A stretch of 64,000 nucleotides of DNA from Entomobacter blattae (lineage in GTDB: Bacteria > Pseudomonadota > Alphaproteobacteria > Acetobacterales > Acetobacteraceae), in NCBI RefSeq assembly GCF_014672835.1, contig NZ_CP060244.1, forward strand, positions 143,501-207,500, read 5' to 3'. Position numbers and translations under genes: made by a program. Numbering within the stretch: position 1 is the first letter of the stretch; the number at the start of each line of letters is the position of its first letter. The notes beneath the pieces are model-generated. The model was not told where the DNA came from and ran no database searches. It saw only the letters and a list, made by a program, of their open reading frames with translations. Below, piece by piece: positions 1-11,923 of the stretch.

Positions 1-2817
1 CTGGTTTTGTGCATGGTGGCATCTGCGGTGGTATCTTTGGTGGCATCAATGGTAATGGCTTTACCGGCTGAGAGATCAACATTCCCCAAAGCACCAAGCA
101 CCCCTTTAAGGGTTAGATTGTCACCAGCAACAGCTGTGAGAGAACCGTTCTCAGAGGTTACTGCACTACCCTGCTCATGCGTCCACGAATGCTGGTCAGA
201 AAAGGCGCTCGAGGTTAGAAAGCCCCTCTCGCTGCCCGCATCCTGCGTTGCCTCGCTGTTGGTATAACTGCCAAGGTCGATGTTCTGGCCGGCATAAAGT
301 GTCATATCACCACTTGAGGAAAGCTGTGCGCCTTGAGCTGTAAGGTTGCCACCTAAGGCAGCCAGAAGGGCATTGCCGCCACTGCTGATAGTGGTGGCTT
401 CATTACGGGTCTGGCTGTTGGAGAAGGTGAAGCGATCCTGTGCAAAATCTGTTTGGGCCTGAGCAGTACGGGTATTGAGAGTAATATTCTGGCCTGCCAC
501 CATATTCAGGTCACCCCCACTCGAAAGGGTACCACCAGTGAAGGTAATATCCCTATCGGCCACGACAGTGGCACTTTTGCCGGCTGTAACCGTAGCCTTA
601 TTGGCAAGACCTTCCTGAGTGCCGGTCTGGGTCAGGTAATGGTTAAGGGTATCAGTATTGACGAAAGAGCCATTATGGGCAGTGGCTGTAAAATTCCCAC
701 CTGCCAAAAGCGTGCCGCCTTCATTGAGGATATCGCCATTACGTGAGGTTAGGACCAGATCATTCTGGGCGGAAATACTGCCTGAATTGGTAATGGAGCT
801 GCCCGTTAAGTTTACATTCTTGCCAGCAATCGCAGCGCCTGAGGCCAAAGTGCTGTGGCCGGGCGCAAGATAAAGCTGTGGAGCCAGAACCTGCTGGCCG
901 TTGACCGTAACGGGCACATACCAGACAATATCAGACGTCAAGGCCTGCTGTTGGGCAGCGGTCAAGGGGATACCAACATTCAGCCCTGAAGCTGTGGCCT
1001 GGCTTGCGGCATTATCAAGTAAGATGCGCATCTGGTCAGAGGCGTTGTTGATGGTGCTGTCCATAAAGATCTGGCCAGTGGCACTGACGATCTGTTGTTG
1101 GACATAGCGCGTATCAAAGCCTGCATCGCCAAGGAATTTATAATTAGAAGGGGCATCGCCCACTTTGTTCAGCAGATATTGCGACCCATAAAAGCCCGCA
1201 GCAGTCGCATAACTGGGGTTGGTCTCAATCAGAACAGAAATATCAGGGGATGGATTGGGCACAAACAAGGCCCTCCCACCTGGAATACTCGCAACAATAT
1301 CAACCAGGGTCGCGGTCGGGGGGGATGTGGTGCCTGTGCCTGAAGAACTGCCCCCGGCAGTATTCCCCCCGTTACCAACGGTCAACCCACTGCCAACAAA
1401 AACCTGATAGGTACCCTGAAACCCAGGCAGCGCAACGGCCTGGCCATTCTGATGAGAGACAGTAACCTGTGGGGGGAGTATGCCACCACTGCCAGGCAGG
1501 CTTTGCGCACCAGCCCCTGCTACAGCACCAGGTGTACCAACTTGCTGGCCGTTGCCATTTTGACCGACGGCATTACTGCCGGTGCCGGCATCTGGCAGGG
1601 CAAGGCTGGAAGAGCCCACTGAAGACTGCCCGGTTGAGGCACTCCCGCCCTCCCCTGGCTTAAGGCCAGACAGATCAGGATTGGTGGCACTATTGCCAGT
1701 ATCAGCATTGGCCGTGCGACTGGATAAATCAGCTGTGTTGCCAAAGCCTGGACCATTACCCGTAACCTGATTGGCGGAAGAGCCATTGCCCCCCTCTGCT
1801 GCATTTAGGTTGCCTGTATTAACAGTGCCCAGAGAAGCACCCGGGGCAATAGCGCCAGACTGGCCAGGGGCTGTAATACCGGAAGGCGTGTTACCGGTAT
1901 AATTAGGAATCTCGCCAGGAAGCGCACCAACAACAACGGTTTTGTTATTAATGGCCCCCGTCAGGTTACCGGTAATAGTACCACCAGCCACCAATGTGCC
2001 AGAAAAGCCAGTTCCACTGCCAGAGGTTGCCCAGATATGGGCAGGCCAGGCATTGCCCGCAGGGGGTGAGCCAATATCTTGCTTGGGCAGGTTTATATCT
2101 GGGCTGGCAATATCTGTTGGCGGATCGAAGAAACGACAGGAACTGCCGTTAAAACACTGGAACATATAGGTTACAGAAGAGGTATAGCCCACATTGTTCA
2201 AACTGCCACCAACAATATTGATATCGTTACCGGCTGTAATATGGCTGGCATCATTACTGACTGCCCCATTGATGTTCAGCGTAAGGTTACGGCTGGCCCC
2301 GATGAGAGCGGGGGTATTGGCAGCTGTAACCGTGGCTCCTTCACCTGTAACCAGCACATGGCTGCTGGCATCGCCATCAAAGAGAGCCGCCAGAACATGA
2401 CCGGTTCCCAGATCAGGCGGAGTGTCGAGCTGAATAACCTTCTGGCCGTAATAATAATCCCCATAGGTACCGTCTGGATATTTACTTTGATCCAGTGGGA
2501 GTGGGTTGGCAAGGCCTTCTGTATAATCTTTCTGGTAATGAACGGCGACTTCCTTGACGCCGCCCAGTACGTTATTGGTCAGGCTGGCAGCGTTGATCTG
2601 CAGGTCACCATTGGGGCCATTGGCTGAAATCTCGCCTGAGGTATTGACAATATTACCAGCTATGGCGTTGTTAAAACCAGCAATGGATAGCGGCCCATTA
2701 TCGGTAGTGATTACGGCCTGAGTATTGGCAAGATTACCATCAAGGTGTAAATTGACCCCGCTTGTACCTTCAATCAACCCATTATTGGTGATGCTGCCCG
2801 GCGTGTTGAGGCGTGGC
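1..2817 (-). pseudogene. TpsA filamentous haemagglutinin, C-terminal-half segment (third frame, runs off window)
   Basis: I translated the reverse strand line by line and it stays open from about position 2817 to the left edge, so the C-terminus lies outside the window. This segment follows the second frameshift of the large exoprotein. It begins with haemagglutinin-type repeats, then a Gly/Ser/Asn-rich low-complexity linker (about 1950-1300). Next comes a block typical of FhaB/CdiA proteins: a V-PNP-x-P ... LIETNP motif near 1250, a YGSQYLL stretch, and LTSDIVWYVP near 935. FHA repeats resume after it (SGGDLNM, AGQNITL). The block marks the conserved region after the first repeat array in two-partner exoproteins. 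Whether a contact-dependent toxin domain follows cannot be seen. Because two upstream shifts break the frame, this part is translated only if those sites are sequencing errors or slip. Confidence 0.8.
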
Positions 2818-5800
2818 AGCACCGCCTGCAATAAATGCGCCCTGATTAGTGATATTGGCGGCCTGCAGGCTCAGATCTCCACCACTGACAATCCCATAGC
2901 CAGCAAGGGCGGTATAATCTCCCCCAAAACTTAAAGTTACATTACGCCCGGCCGAGAATAGGGCCTGCCCTGAAAAACCAGCTGGGGTGGAAAGTGTCAG
3001 GTCTTTTTTGGCCGACACCTGATTAAGATTATCAAGCGTATTAACGGCGAGCGTAAAGCTACCACCAGAACTGATCTTGCCGTTGGTATTGGTCAAGGCG
3101 CCCAACGGGCCACCACCATTGGTCAGCGTAATATCACCTGTGCTGGTGGCCAGGGTGCCGTTAGCGTTGTCAAGACGTGCGGTTGAAAGGTCAAGATTGC
3201 CGCCAATCGCCTGGATATGGCCTTCCTGATTGACGATGTTACCCAAAGGCCCACTGGCCCCTGTAATGGACAGGCCCCCATTTTGGGTGGTAATCAGCCC
3301 GTTGGTATTATCAAGGCCTGAAAGCGTAAGGAAGGTGGCGGTCTGCCCTTGAATAATACCATTATTATTGGCAAGCATACCTGTTGTGAGAGCAACACCA
3401 GCTGTGCGCGAAATAATCTTTCCGCTCTGATTGGTAATACTGGCGGATTGTATTTCTGTCCGCTCATTGTCACTGCCAATCTGCCCGTTACTGTTATCAA
3501 GTGCCCCTGAGGTGGCAGCCTTCAACCCAGTGACCCCATAGATTACACCTGAATTGGTGATACTCTTGTCAAAGATTGCTGCTATATTCTGGCCTGAAGA
3601 GATGCTTCCTTCATTAATCAGTTGTGCCCCGGTAAGAGCTAATGGGCCTTTGAAACCGGTAATCTCTCCTGTATTGGCAAGGGTTCCGCTCAAGGTCAAC
3701 CTGCCTGCGCCAGAAGCCAGAAGGCTGCCGGTATTAGAAACATTGGCAGCCTGAAGAGCAAGAACATGGCCTGCATCAATCGTTTCAATGGTGCCGGCAT
3801 TATTCAGGTCACCTGAAAGGGTCAGTGTAGTTTCACCTGTGCGGGCTGCGATGACACTGTCAGTGCCGGTTGAGAAATTATGGGCTGTAAGTGTTACATT
3901 CTGGCCGATAATCTTGCCATTGGAGCTGCCATCACCGCTTAAGGCCAGATTCAGATCTGTGCCTGCCTGCAGGGTTGATGCGCCATCGCCATTATAGCTG
4001 CTGGCATTCAGGTTTACACTGCCTGCAGCCTGAATAGAGCCATTATCATTGGCAAGCGTGATTGGGCCGGAAAGGGCAATAGCACCATTTGTGCTGCGCA
4101 GGGTCCCGTTGGTGTTATCAAAAGCTGCCAAAGTGGCTGTAATACTGTCAACTGACTGGAAAATACCCCCAATATTTGTCAGGATGACTGGTGTCAGGGT
4201 AACTGGGCTGTTATCATTGGCTGCCCCCAGAGTGATGCCTTTGCCAATGGACAGGATTGTACCGCCGTCATTATGCAGCATATTGGCATTCAAAACCACC
4301 TGATCTTGGGCCTGAAGGGTGCTGCTACTCTGGTTAGCAATATCAGAAGCGGTAAGCAAAACCTGACCTTGACGGGCTACAATTATACCAGCTGCAGAAT
4401 TGGTAATATAAACCGCAGAAAGATCAATATTATTGTTGGCAGCACTGATCTGCCCACCTGTATTGGCAAAATCATTGGCCGCTTTGACAGTAACCCCGTT
4501 TTGGCCATACAGCGTTCCACTATTATACAGATTGTCGCCAATGGTGCCTGCCAGAGTTGCAGTACTACCTATAGTGCCAGCATTGGTAAAATTACCCTGA
4601 CTGGTCAGGGTAACGGGGCCTGAAAGAGCCAGGATCTGTCCGGCTGATCCGTTAGTACCCTGTGCTATGGTAAGATTTGTGCTGCCCTGGGCGCGCAGCA
4701 GGCCATTATTGCTAAAATCTGAGCTAAAAACAGCCAGGTTAGCAGGATTACGCCCTGCTTGCTCTTTATTGACAGCAACCCCTTTATCGACTGCTTCAAT
4801 GGTTCCTGTATTTGAGAAGGAGCCAGCCACATTAAAAACCAGATCCCCTGTTCTGGCAGCAAATATTGCATTTGGCCCGTTGATGAAATTACCTGTCTGA
4901 ATGGGGCTGATGGTTGTTGTTACCAGCTGGCCCCGATTATTGAAGTTACCTGCAAAATCAAATAGACCCTGGCCAGGTGCTGTAATGGTGCTGTCCTGAT
5001 CGCTGCTGTAACTGCCGCCATGAAGGGTAATATCGGTTCCAGCCTGCAAGATACCCCCTGCATTATTCAGCTGGCCAGAAGGAGAGGCGGTTATACCGAT
5101 ACGATCTGTCAGGCTGAGCACAATCCCTTTGATCGAACTGACCATATCAGCAAAAATACTGATCGTGTTTTTTGCCTGAATCCGGCCATCATCATTGACC
5201 GCTGAGATCAGCGGAGCCTGTGCCTGACCGAGGGTTACAGTGCCGTTCTGAGCTAGAATAGTGCCCTGGCTGCTGTCAAGGGTAGCACTATTTAACGCTA
5301 CATTTTGACCTGCCTGAAACAGGCCACTCCTGTTCAAGGTGCTGGTATCTGCAGTAACATTCAAATTGCCTGCCTGGGCGATGACTTTCCCGGTGCTGTT
5401 ATCAATCGCAAGGCTGTTAAGGGTAATGTCGCCACTATCAGTTCCGATCTGTCCCCCTTGATTAGTTAATGTGCCGCCAGCAGTCAGATCAATGGTTTGT
5501 GGTGCATAAAATATACCATTATTGGACAAATCCCCACTGGTTTGACCTGTAATAGACTGACTGCTAACCACAAGGCCTGTATTGGATACACTGCCAGAAT
5601 TGAAAGTAAAGGGCCCACCCAAAGCACTCATTTGACCAGTATTGGCAAAGGCCTTTGTGACATCAACCTGCTGCGTGCCGGCAGAAAGAGACTGACCGCT
5701 ATTGGTATGGCTGATGCCATCAAAACGGATCTCGCTGCCTGCAGCTGGTGTCTGGATTTTACCCTGATTGACAATACCTGCCGCTTGACTGGCCGTGATA

Positions 5801-6908
5801 CTGATATTGCCTTTTTGTGAGGCAATACTGCCTGTTGTGCCATTGATGGCATTACCAGCCTGCAGCACCACACCCCCGTCACCTAAAAGCTTGCCTTCAT
5901 TATCGAGCTGGTTCTTGATATCAAGGATTAGAATCCCCTCTGTGGACAAGGTAGAACTCTCGGAACTGCTATAACTGTCTGCTGCAAGTTTTAACCCCCC
6001 TTTACCGTATAGGGTGCCGCCCTCATTTTTATGAGTAGAAAGTGTTATATCTAGCAGGTCTGCAGCTTGAACCGTACCGTTGGTATTATCAAGGGCCAGT
6101 GGGTTACCCAGAACAATATCACCGACAGTAGTCAACACCAACCCTTTGGTATTATTCAACGCTTGCCCAGCAATGCTCAAACGATCCTGGGCCTGCAAAA
6201 CGCCTAAGGTATTATCTGTTGTATCAGCCGCAACAAAAAGTGTACCACCTTCGGCAATGGTCTTGCCGGATGTATTATTGAAACGCTTTGCCGCAATAGA
6301 CAGGGCCCCTGAACCAGAGCCTATTTGTCCTGAGGCGTTATTTAATGTTGCAGAACTTGTAACATTATTACCAGTTACTCCATATATCACCCCTAACGGG
6401 TTGAGAATATCACCTGTGGTTGTAACAGTGACCTGCCCCTTGCTGGCAATACTCCCTTTGGTATTATCAAGTTGCTGAGCTGACAAGGAAGTTTGAGTTA
6501 CAGACTGGATAAGGCCTGCCAGATTGATCAGCGGACCTGCGGTCAGGGTTACATCCTGATTTTTGCTGACAATCTGGCCTGCACTGTTATCAAGGCTCTG
6601 GGTGGCAAAAAGAGACAGCGAGGTGTCAGCTGTAATACTACCCTGTATATTGGACAGACTTGCAGCACTGACAGCAATACTAGCCCCAGATTGAAGCGTG
6701 CCTGCACTATTGCTGACCTGCCCGGTGCCTGTAAAAACAATATCACCTGTCTGGGACAGCACAAGACCAGAAGTATTATCCAGACCGGACAGAGCTGCGC
6801 TTACACTCTTATTGGCCTGAATGACCCCCTTCTCATTATTAATGGCTACTACTTGTTGGGGGTTAAAAACGACATCGCCTGTCTGGGAAAGGATTGTTGC
6901 ACCACTAT
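2782..6908 (-). pseudogene. TpsA filamentous haemagglutinin, central repeat segment (second frame)
   Basis: This segment is more than 1,300 residues of degenerate repeats of the form LxNxxGxIxSxxxLxLxAxxLxN, the beta-helix repeats of FhaB-like two-partner exoproteins. Composition is dominated by Gly, Asn, Ser, Thr and Ala, with almost no Cys. It has no start codon of its own where homology begins. The reading enters from the upstream segment at about 6908, where CTG-AAAA-TAG would need a fifth A to keep frame (SLK-NSGATI). It leaves frame at about 2815-2826, where GGCGGTG appears to carry one extra base (AGG to VLPRL). Both flanking segments continue the same repeat pattern, so I read the three as one ancestral gene. 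The protein would be secreted through TpsB to the cell surface as an adhesin or carrier. Confidence 0.8.
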
Positions 6909-9464
6909 TTTCAGACTTGCGGTATTAAGGGAGACAAGACCATTAGCCTGAATCAGACCTGCTGATGCAGAAGCACTTCCCGTCGTTCTAGAATCGTTAT
7001 TAATCCCGGCCACAGAAAGATCAAGTGCTCCAGCCGAAGAAGTAATCTTACCGGAACGGTTATCAAGCTCTGCACCGGCAAAAGCCAAAATGCCACTGCC
7101 GGCGCCAATCTGGCCTAACACATTGGTGATCTGCCCCAGACTGGAGAGACGTCCCCCTTGATCGCCATAAAGGATCCCGCCGGCATTGTTATTAATGCCT
7201 TTATCACCAAAAAGGTTCAGCTGCCTTTGGGCAACCATAACCCCCTTCTGGCTGTTATCGAGTGACTGGACAAGAGCTGTGATATCTTGGGCTGCGCTGA
7301 CTGCGCCTCCTGCATTGGTGACATCACCCCTATAAAGCCCAATACTGCCCTGCTGGCTGATAATCTTACCCTGGTCATTGACAAGCGACGTGCTTGCAGA
7401 AAGAGACAAATCCCCTGCCCCTGTCACGCTACCTTGGTTGTTTGACAAGGTGGACGCCTGAACATACACGTTGTTGGCTGACTGAATCACGCCATTATCA
7501 TTGACCACGCTCACTGGGACCGCACTCTCTGGGGCAGAAGCCGCAAGGGCTGCGATACTGATATCACCTGCTGTGGTCAAAAGGTTGCCTTGCGCATTAT
7601 TCAAATTGTTAACAAACAATTTTAACCCGTTACCACCCTGTATCAGACCAGATCCGTTCGCAAGCTGTGCGGTTTGCAGGGTCAGTCCTTGACCGGCGAT
7701 AATCTTGCCCGAACCATTATCAACAGTAGCAGCTGTAAGTGTCAGGTTACCGGCATTACTCGTGCCAATCTGCCCGAAATGACTGGAGAGTGCACCTTGT
7801 GCTGTAACAATGCTGTCAGTTGCACCATAGAGAATGCCATTATCATTATTGATGGCCTTGGCGATGGAAACATTTAAAGTCTTATTCGCTGTGATTAAGC
7901 CACCCTCATTGGTTAGGCTATCACCATTAAGCACCAAAGTATCGCCAGCTTCAATCTGCCCCTGATCCACTGAAGCAGGCTGCTCAGGGGTTGAAGCAGG
8001 ATGAACGGCATTATGGTTACGAATGCTTTGGGCTGTCACTGAAACCCGACCAGCATGAACCAGAACCTTACCGCCCTGATTGTCAAAAATTGGACCCGCC
8101 TGAAGGGTGATTGCCCCATTGCGCACAGAAAGCATGCCCTGATTATTTATACCGGCAGAAGCAGCTGCATTTATGCCACCTTCTGCCCCGATAATAGCCT
8201 GTGCGCCATTATCCAACCGCGCTGTTGTTATACTGATACTGCCCTTGGAAGCTCCAATCTGCCCCTCATTACTAATGGAATTATCGGCGTTCAGTGTCAC
8301 ACCATCGCTGCCATCACTTTGAATATGGCCCTGGGCTGTATTGGTGATCTGGGCTGTCTGCACTGTTGTGCGAGCATTGACAGACTGGATCACACCGCTA
8401 TTGGTCAATGTCCTGGCTGCAGTAATAGTTGTGTTACCACCGGCTTGCAGACTGCCAGCATTATTCACCCCACCTGCTGTAACCTGAATGGCACCGCTTG
8501 CATGCGCACTGCCGGAAGAGGCTATGATCAGGTCACCATTGGCATTTAAAGTCAGATCGCCAGCATTGGCTGCCATCTGGCCGGCCACACGCACACCAGC
8601 TCCTTGTTCATTGACCAGCATGGAAATACGATTAGCATACAGCCCACCAAAGGCCGTGCTATCAATAGCAAAGCTTGGAGCATTGTCGCCCTTGCCCAAG
8701 GACTGGGCCGTATTTTTCTGATAGTCATAGCGATTACGCCCAGCTATGATATTAACTGTTTGGGCATTGACATGGGCATCAAGCTTGACACTGCGGCTGA
8801 TAACATCAAGCACGGGCACAGTGGTAAAATCACCGCCCTTGCCAGAGAAAGTCACCTGCCCGCCAGTGACTGTCAGGCTACCCAACTGGCCATTGGCCTC
8901 AAATTCAGGATGGCCGGTCGAAAGCGTGGCACGATCTGTATTGATAAAACCGCACCCATTACAGTTAATCCCATTGGGGTTGGCAATCACCACGGCAGCC
9001 TTTTGGCCGGCAACTTCCGTATAGCCTCCCAGCTGGGAGGCCTGTTTGCCTGTGACTTCATTAAGAATAACATTGGCCGATTTACCCTGCAGATTGCCAT
9101 TGGCAGTAACATAGCCTGCACTCTCGGTCTTGGTGGAATGAGTGGCATTGTTCAGTACAACACCCTTATCACCCACATTATAGTCGGTAAACATGTTATG
9201 AGACACACCCGCCTGATTAGGGGTGGCAATATTAACTTGCGGGATGCCGTTGGCTGTCGTCTCAAGTGTGGGGGCCGGGACCTGTGGAGCAGTCTGGGTA
9301 TCAACCGTAATGGAAGGGGGAGCCTGTTGAGCCATAACATTCGTGCTGAACAGGAAATAAGACAGGCTAACTGCATGGCTTAGAAAGCGCCTTAACTTCT
9401 TCCTTCTATAAAAAACAGAAAGACTAGAAGGCCGAATAAAAGAGTGAGATTTTTTCCTGACCAT
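6849..9464 (-). pseudogene. TpsA two-partner secretion exoprotein, N-terminal TPS-domain segment (first frame)
   Basis: This is the start of the filamentous-haemagglutinin family exoprotein. An extended basic N-terminus (MVRKKSHSF...) and a hydrophobic stretch near residues 30-45 end in VMAQQAP, fitting a long Sec signal. The TPS secretion domain follows, with VSHNMFTDYNVG, NANPNGI-type (IANPNGINCNGCGF) and TGHPEF motifs, then FHA repeats. I prefer ATG at 9464 over TTG at 9467: the ATG shares a base with the tpsB stop (TGATG), indicating coupling. The frame ends prematurely at 6849; the following repeats resume in another frame at about 6908, at an A4 run. As written, the product is a truncated 871-residue protein that could still be secreted. 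The TPS domain normally binds the TpsB POTRA domains in the periplasm. Confidence 0.85.
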
Positions 9465-11232
9465 CAAAATCTTACACCCGCCCTAAAAAAGGTAATGACA
9501 CCTTCATCCTTTAATCCACTCCGGGCAATAGAGCGGGTTACAGCTACATCCCAAAACAGGTTACCCATCGTTTTACGTATCCCTATACCTGTTCCTGCAA
9601 TTTGTCCTCCTTTTAACTGTGCGGGTGTATTGTTGGAATCATGAGTGGTTCTGATTAAACCACCATCAAGCAAGGCATATACTTCCACACCTTTGAGAAA
9701 ATGCTCGCATAACCCCTCATATCGCCCACATTGCATGCCAGATGTCGGCAGGGTATAAGAAAAATCATTGCGTATGTAGATACCGTTATTACCCAGCAAA
9801 AGATGGCTTAAAAAAAACCCCTTACCGTATAGGGCCCACCTACCTGCAGCTGATTGGAGGTATACTGGTTCTTGGTACTATATTCCCCATGAACCGATGT
9901 GTGCCAAACGATGTCATCATCTAACGGCTGATAGCCATCTATATCAAGAGAAGGTTTAACATAGCGTGAATGAGGATCTTGTGGCCCGGGATCAGAGAAA
10001 CTACGGCTGGTTCCCAACCCTCCAAGACCAAAACGCATACCAAGTGTGATATACCAAACGCCACCGCCAAATCCGTTAAGAGATTCACTGACTTGGGAAA
10101 CAATGGAAGCCTGACGTGCGCTTTGGGTTTCAATACGCGTCTGATTAAGGTATGATGCAAACGACTTTAACTCATAAGATGTTTGGAATGTTGTCACTCC
10201 AATATCGTTACGTAACAGCACATAGGAAGCTCCCACCCTAAAATCCTTGCGCTTACCGTAAAGCTGAAAAGTCTCCCCCTGGCTGTTAAGCTGGTAGGCA
10301 TCATCAGCCATCCACCACCCACCAAAAAAAGTCGCATATCCATACGGAATCGAACCATTAGCCGACAGATAGCTGGTACGCCTCATACCCGCATTCCCTA
10401 CCAGGGAGTGATCATATTCAACAGACCACATATCCAGAAGACCCAGGGCATCCTGGGCTGTCAGTAATGCATGCCCAATCTCCCGGCCAGTCTCGTATTG
10501 GCCGTTATTATCAGCCCAGATCTGGCCGTGAAGAACACCAGGATCTGGAACATTCACATCAACAATGGAAGTTCCTGGAGTAGGGCCTGGGGCAATCTGC
10601 ATCTGTGACTGCCAGTTGGGGAGGCGATTCATCTGCTCCAGTCCCTGCTCCAAATCATGCAGATCCAGCACTTCACCTTGCAGGCCTGGAAAGGCCATCT
10701 CCTCATGCAGATCAGCATCGACCCCTTTAAAGGAAAAGGAGGCAATCCTGCCTTCCACAACAATCACTTTCAGAACACCACCAGATAAATTCTGCTGTGG
10801 CAGATAGGCACGTGACGTAACATAACCATGGGCAATATAGGCCCCATTCAAATCATCAATTACCTTGTTTAAATCTGAAACTGTAAGACATTGATGTACA
10901 TGATGGGAGGTAATCCGTTGCAACTCATCCTCTGGCAGGTTGTGAGCTCCATCAACAATAATATTCGAAATGCTTACACATCGGCTGGATCCATTTACAG
11001 TCTTGTCTTTAGCCTTGATCTGCGTATTACTGTTGGGCGGAGCCAGACGTTGCAACTCCTCCTTGCGCTGCTGAAAGCGCTGAAACTGATCTTGTGAAGA
11101 CCCAGGACCTGCCGGCAAAAAACCACCTGACGGCATCACAGGTTCAGTAGAAAGCGGTAAACCCTGTGCCTGTGCCCGCACACACACCAAACCAAAAATA
11201 CCCGCACTTATTATTGTTATTATAGGTCTCAT
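9464..11232 (-). pseudogene. TpsB outer-membrane transporter (FhaC/ShlB family), frameshifted
   Basis: This is the outer-membrane beta-barrel partner that exports TpsA. A signal peptide (MRPIITIISAG...RAQAQ) is followed by a Q-rich linker. A POTRA domain comes next (CVSISNIIVDG ... VVEGRI), then a barrel with the conserved VRGF motif. The first frame stops at 9808 right after TVRGFF. The remaining barrel (LGNNGIYIRNDF ... FRAGVRF) is in the next frame down to 9464. The break is a run of eight T (coding strand). Nine would restore VRGFF-LSHLLLGNNG and a 589-residue protein, normal for the family. The gene overlaps the tpsA start. As written, the product lacks the last barrel strands and would not be functional. 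A phase-variable tract or a sequencing error are both possible. Confidence 0.85.
9810..9817. repeat. Homopolymer A8/T8 tract at the tpsB frame break
   Basis: Eight A on the plus strand read as TTTTTTTT in the tpsB coding strand, directly after the VRGF codons. Gain of one base would restore the full TpsB frame. Tracts of this length can slip during replication, so this could switch export of the exoprotein on and off. Confidence 0.6.
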
Positions 11233-11577
11233 GATAAGGTGGCTTATAATCCAAACCTTATCCTATCAAAGACGTAACTATTCAGGTAAGTTAAATAAAC
11301 CTTAATCGTTACATAAAGAACACAGATGAACAAAACATGAATACAATATATCTCAATGGGTTATATAAAATAGCTCACAACTTTAATTAAGACCAAACAT
11401 CACCCAAAATACTGCTGCTGCTCTTAGCCCACACAATGTCATTAATACAAATCAATTAAATAATATCATTCGGATATAATCACCCAATTCGAAAACACAC
11501 AGACATCACCTAAAATTAAAACACTTTGCCCAACAAGACTGGCACAAGGCGATATGTATTATTCTCTGATCCCATAT
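11233..11577. other. AT-rich non-coding stretch upstream of the tpsB-tpsA operon
   Basis: No coding frame with recognisable features is visible on either strand. The sequence is strongly AT-rich and presumably carries the promoter of the minus-strand tpsB-tpsA operon. I could not single out a convincing -35/-10 pair. No toxin gene is found here, although a TacT acetyltransferase toxin would be expected just downstream of the TacA-like relic on the minus strand. Confidence 0.5.
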
Positions 11578-11757
11578 CTACCGGTTTATTGTCTCTTCTG
11601 TCATCGCCCATGACGCTTCAATCATAAAGTCAGAGCGGGTTTTACCGTTGACACGTGCTACTTGGTCAATCAGATTCATGCAAATCCTCACGGACCCGCA
11701 AGTTCATGGCACGTGTGGCTGGCTGTGGTGGTGTCTCCTTGATTGTCGGTGTTGCCA
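11578..11757 (-). pseudogene. TacA-type (DUF1778) antitoxin relic, frameshifted, toxin missing
   Basis: Reading the minus strand from ATG at 11757 gives MATPTIKETPPQPATRAMNL RVREDLH-like sequence (the N-terminal ribbon-helix-helix strand, NLRVRED), which stops after ESD. One base later the next frame continues NLIDQVARVNGKTRSDFMIE, with a final TEETINR and stop at 11578. Together they match DUF1778 antitoxins of TacA-TacT modules (RVxxxxxxLIDxAAxxxGKxRxDFxLEA). A single inserted G after the CAT codon explains the break. The partner GNAT-type toxin, which normally overlaps the antitoxin's end, is absent downstream. The start codon lies in sequence shared with the IS6 relic, so insertion or recombination at this edge probably removed the original promoter. 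It is a non-functional remnant. Confidence 0.6.
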
Positions 11758-11843
11758 TAACAGATCTTCTACCTGACGATAACTCAGCGGATAACGCACA
11801 TAATACATCACCGCCAATCGCATTATCTCAGCCGATGTCTTGC
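11757..11843 (-). mobile_element. IS6-family transposase relic, short N-terminal fragment
   Basis: The minus strand encodes EIMRLAVMYYVRYPLSYRQV followed by EDLLW, the N-terminal helix-turn-helix region of IS6-family transposases. Homology then stops where the TacA-like relic begins. It closely resembles the fragment at 15290-15495 in the same orientation. Both ends are truncated and no terminal inverted repeats are evident. Confidence 0.65.
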
Positions 11844-11923
11844 TAATATTTAATGGGATCTTTTACTTGCATTCCTTACAAATATCACTAAATCTCAATT
11901 GAGAAAAATTAGTCTGACAAAAC

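Noticed and set aside
1..9383. Many plus-strand open frames of 60-260 codons opposite the haemagglutinin gene (for example 8604-9383 and 8055-8549)
   Set aside because: They are antisense shadows of a long, stop-poor repeat gene. Their translations lack family features, while the minus strand encodes continuous FHA repeats.
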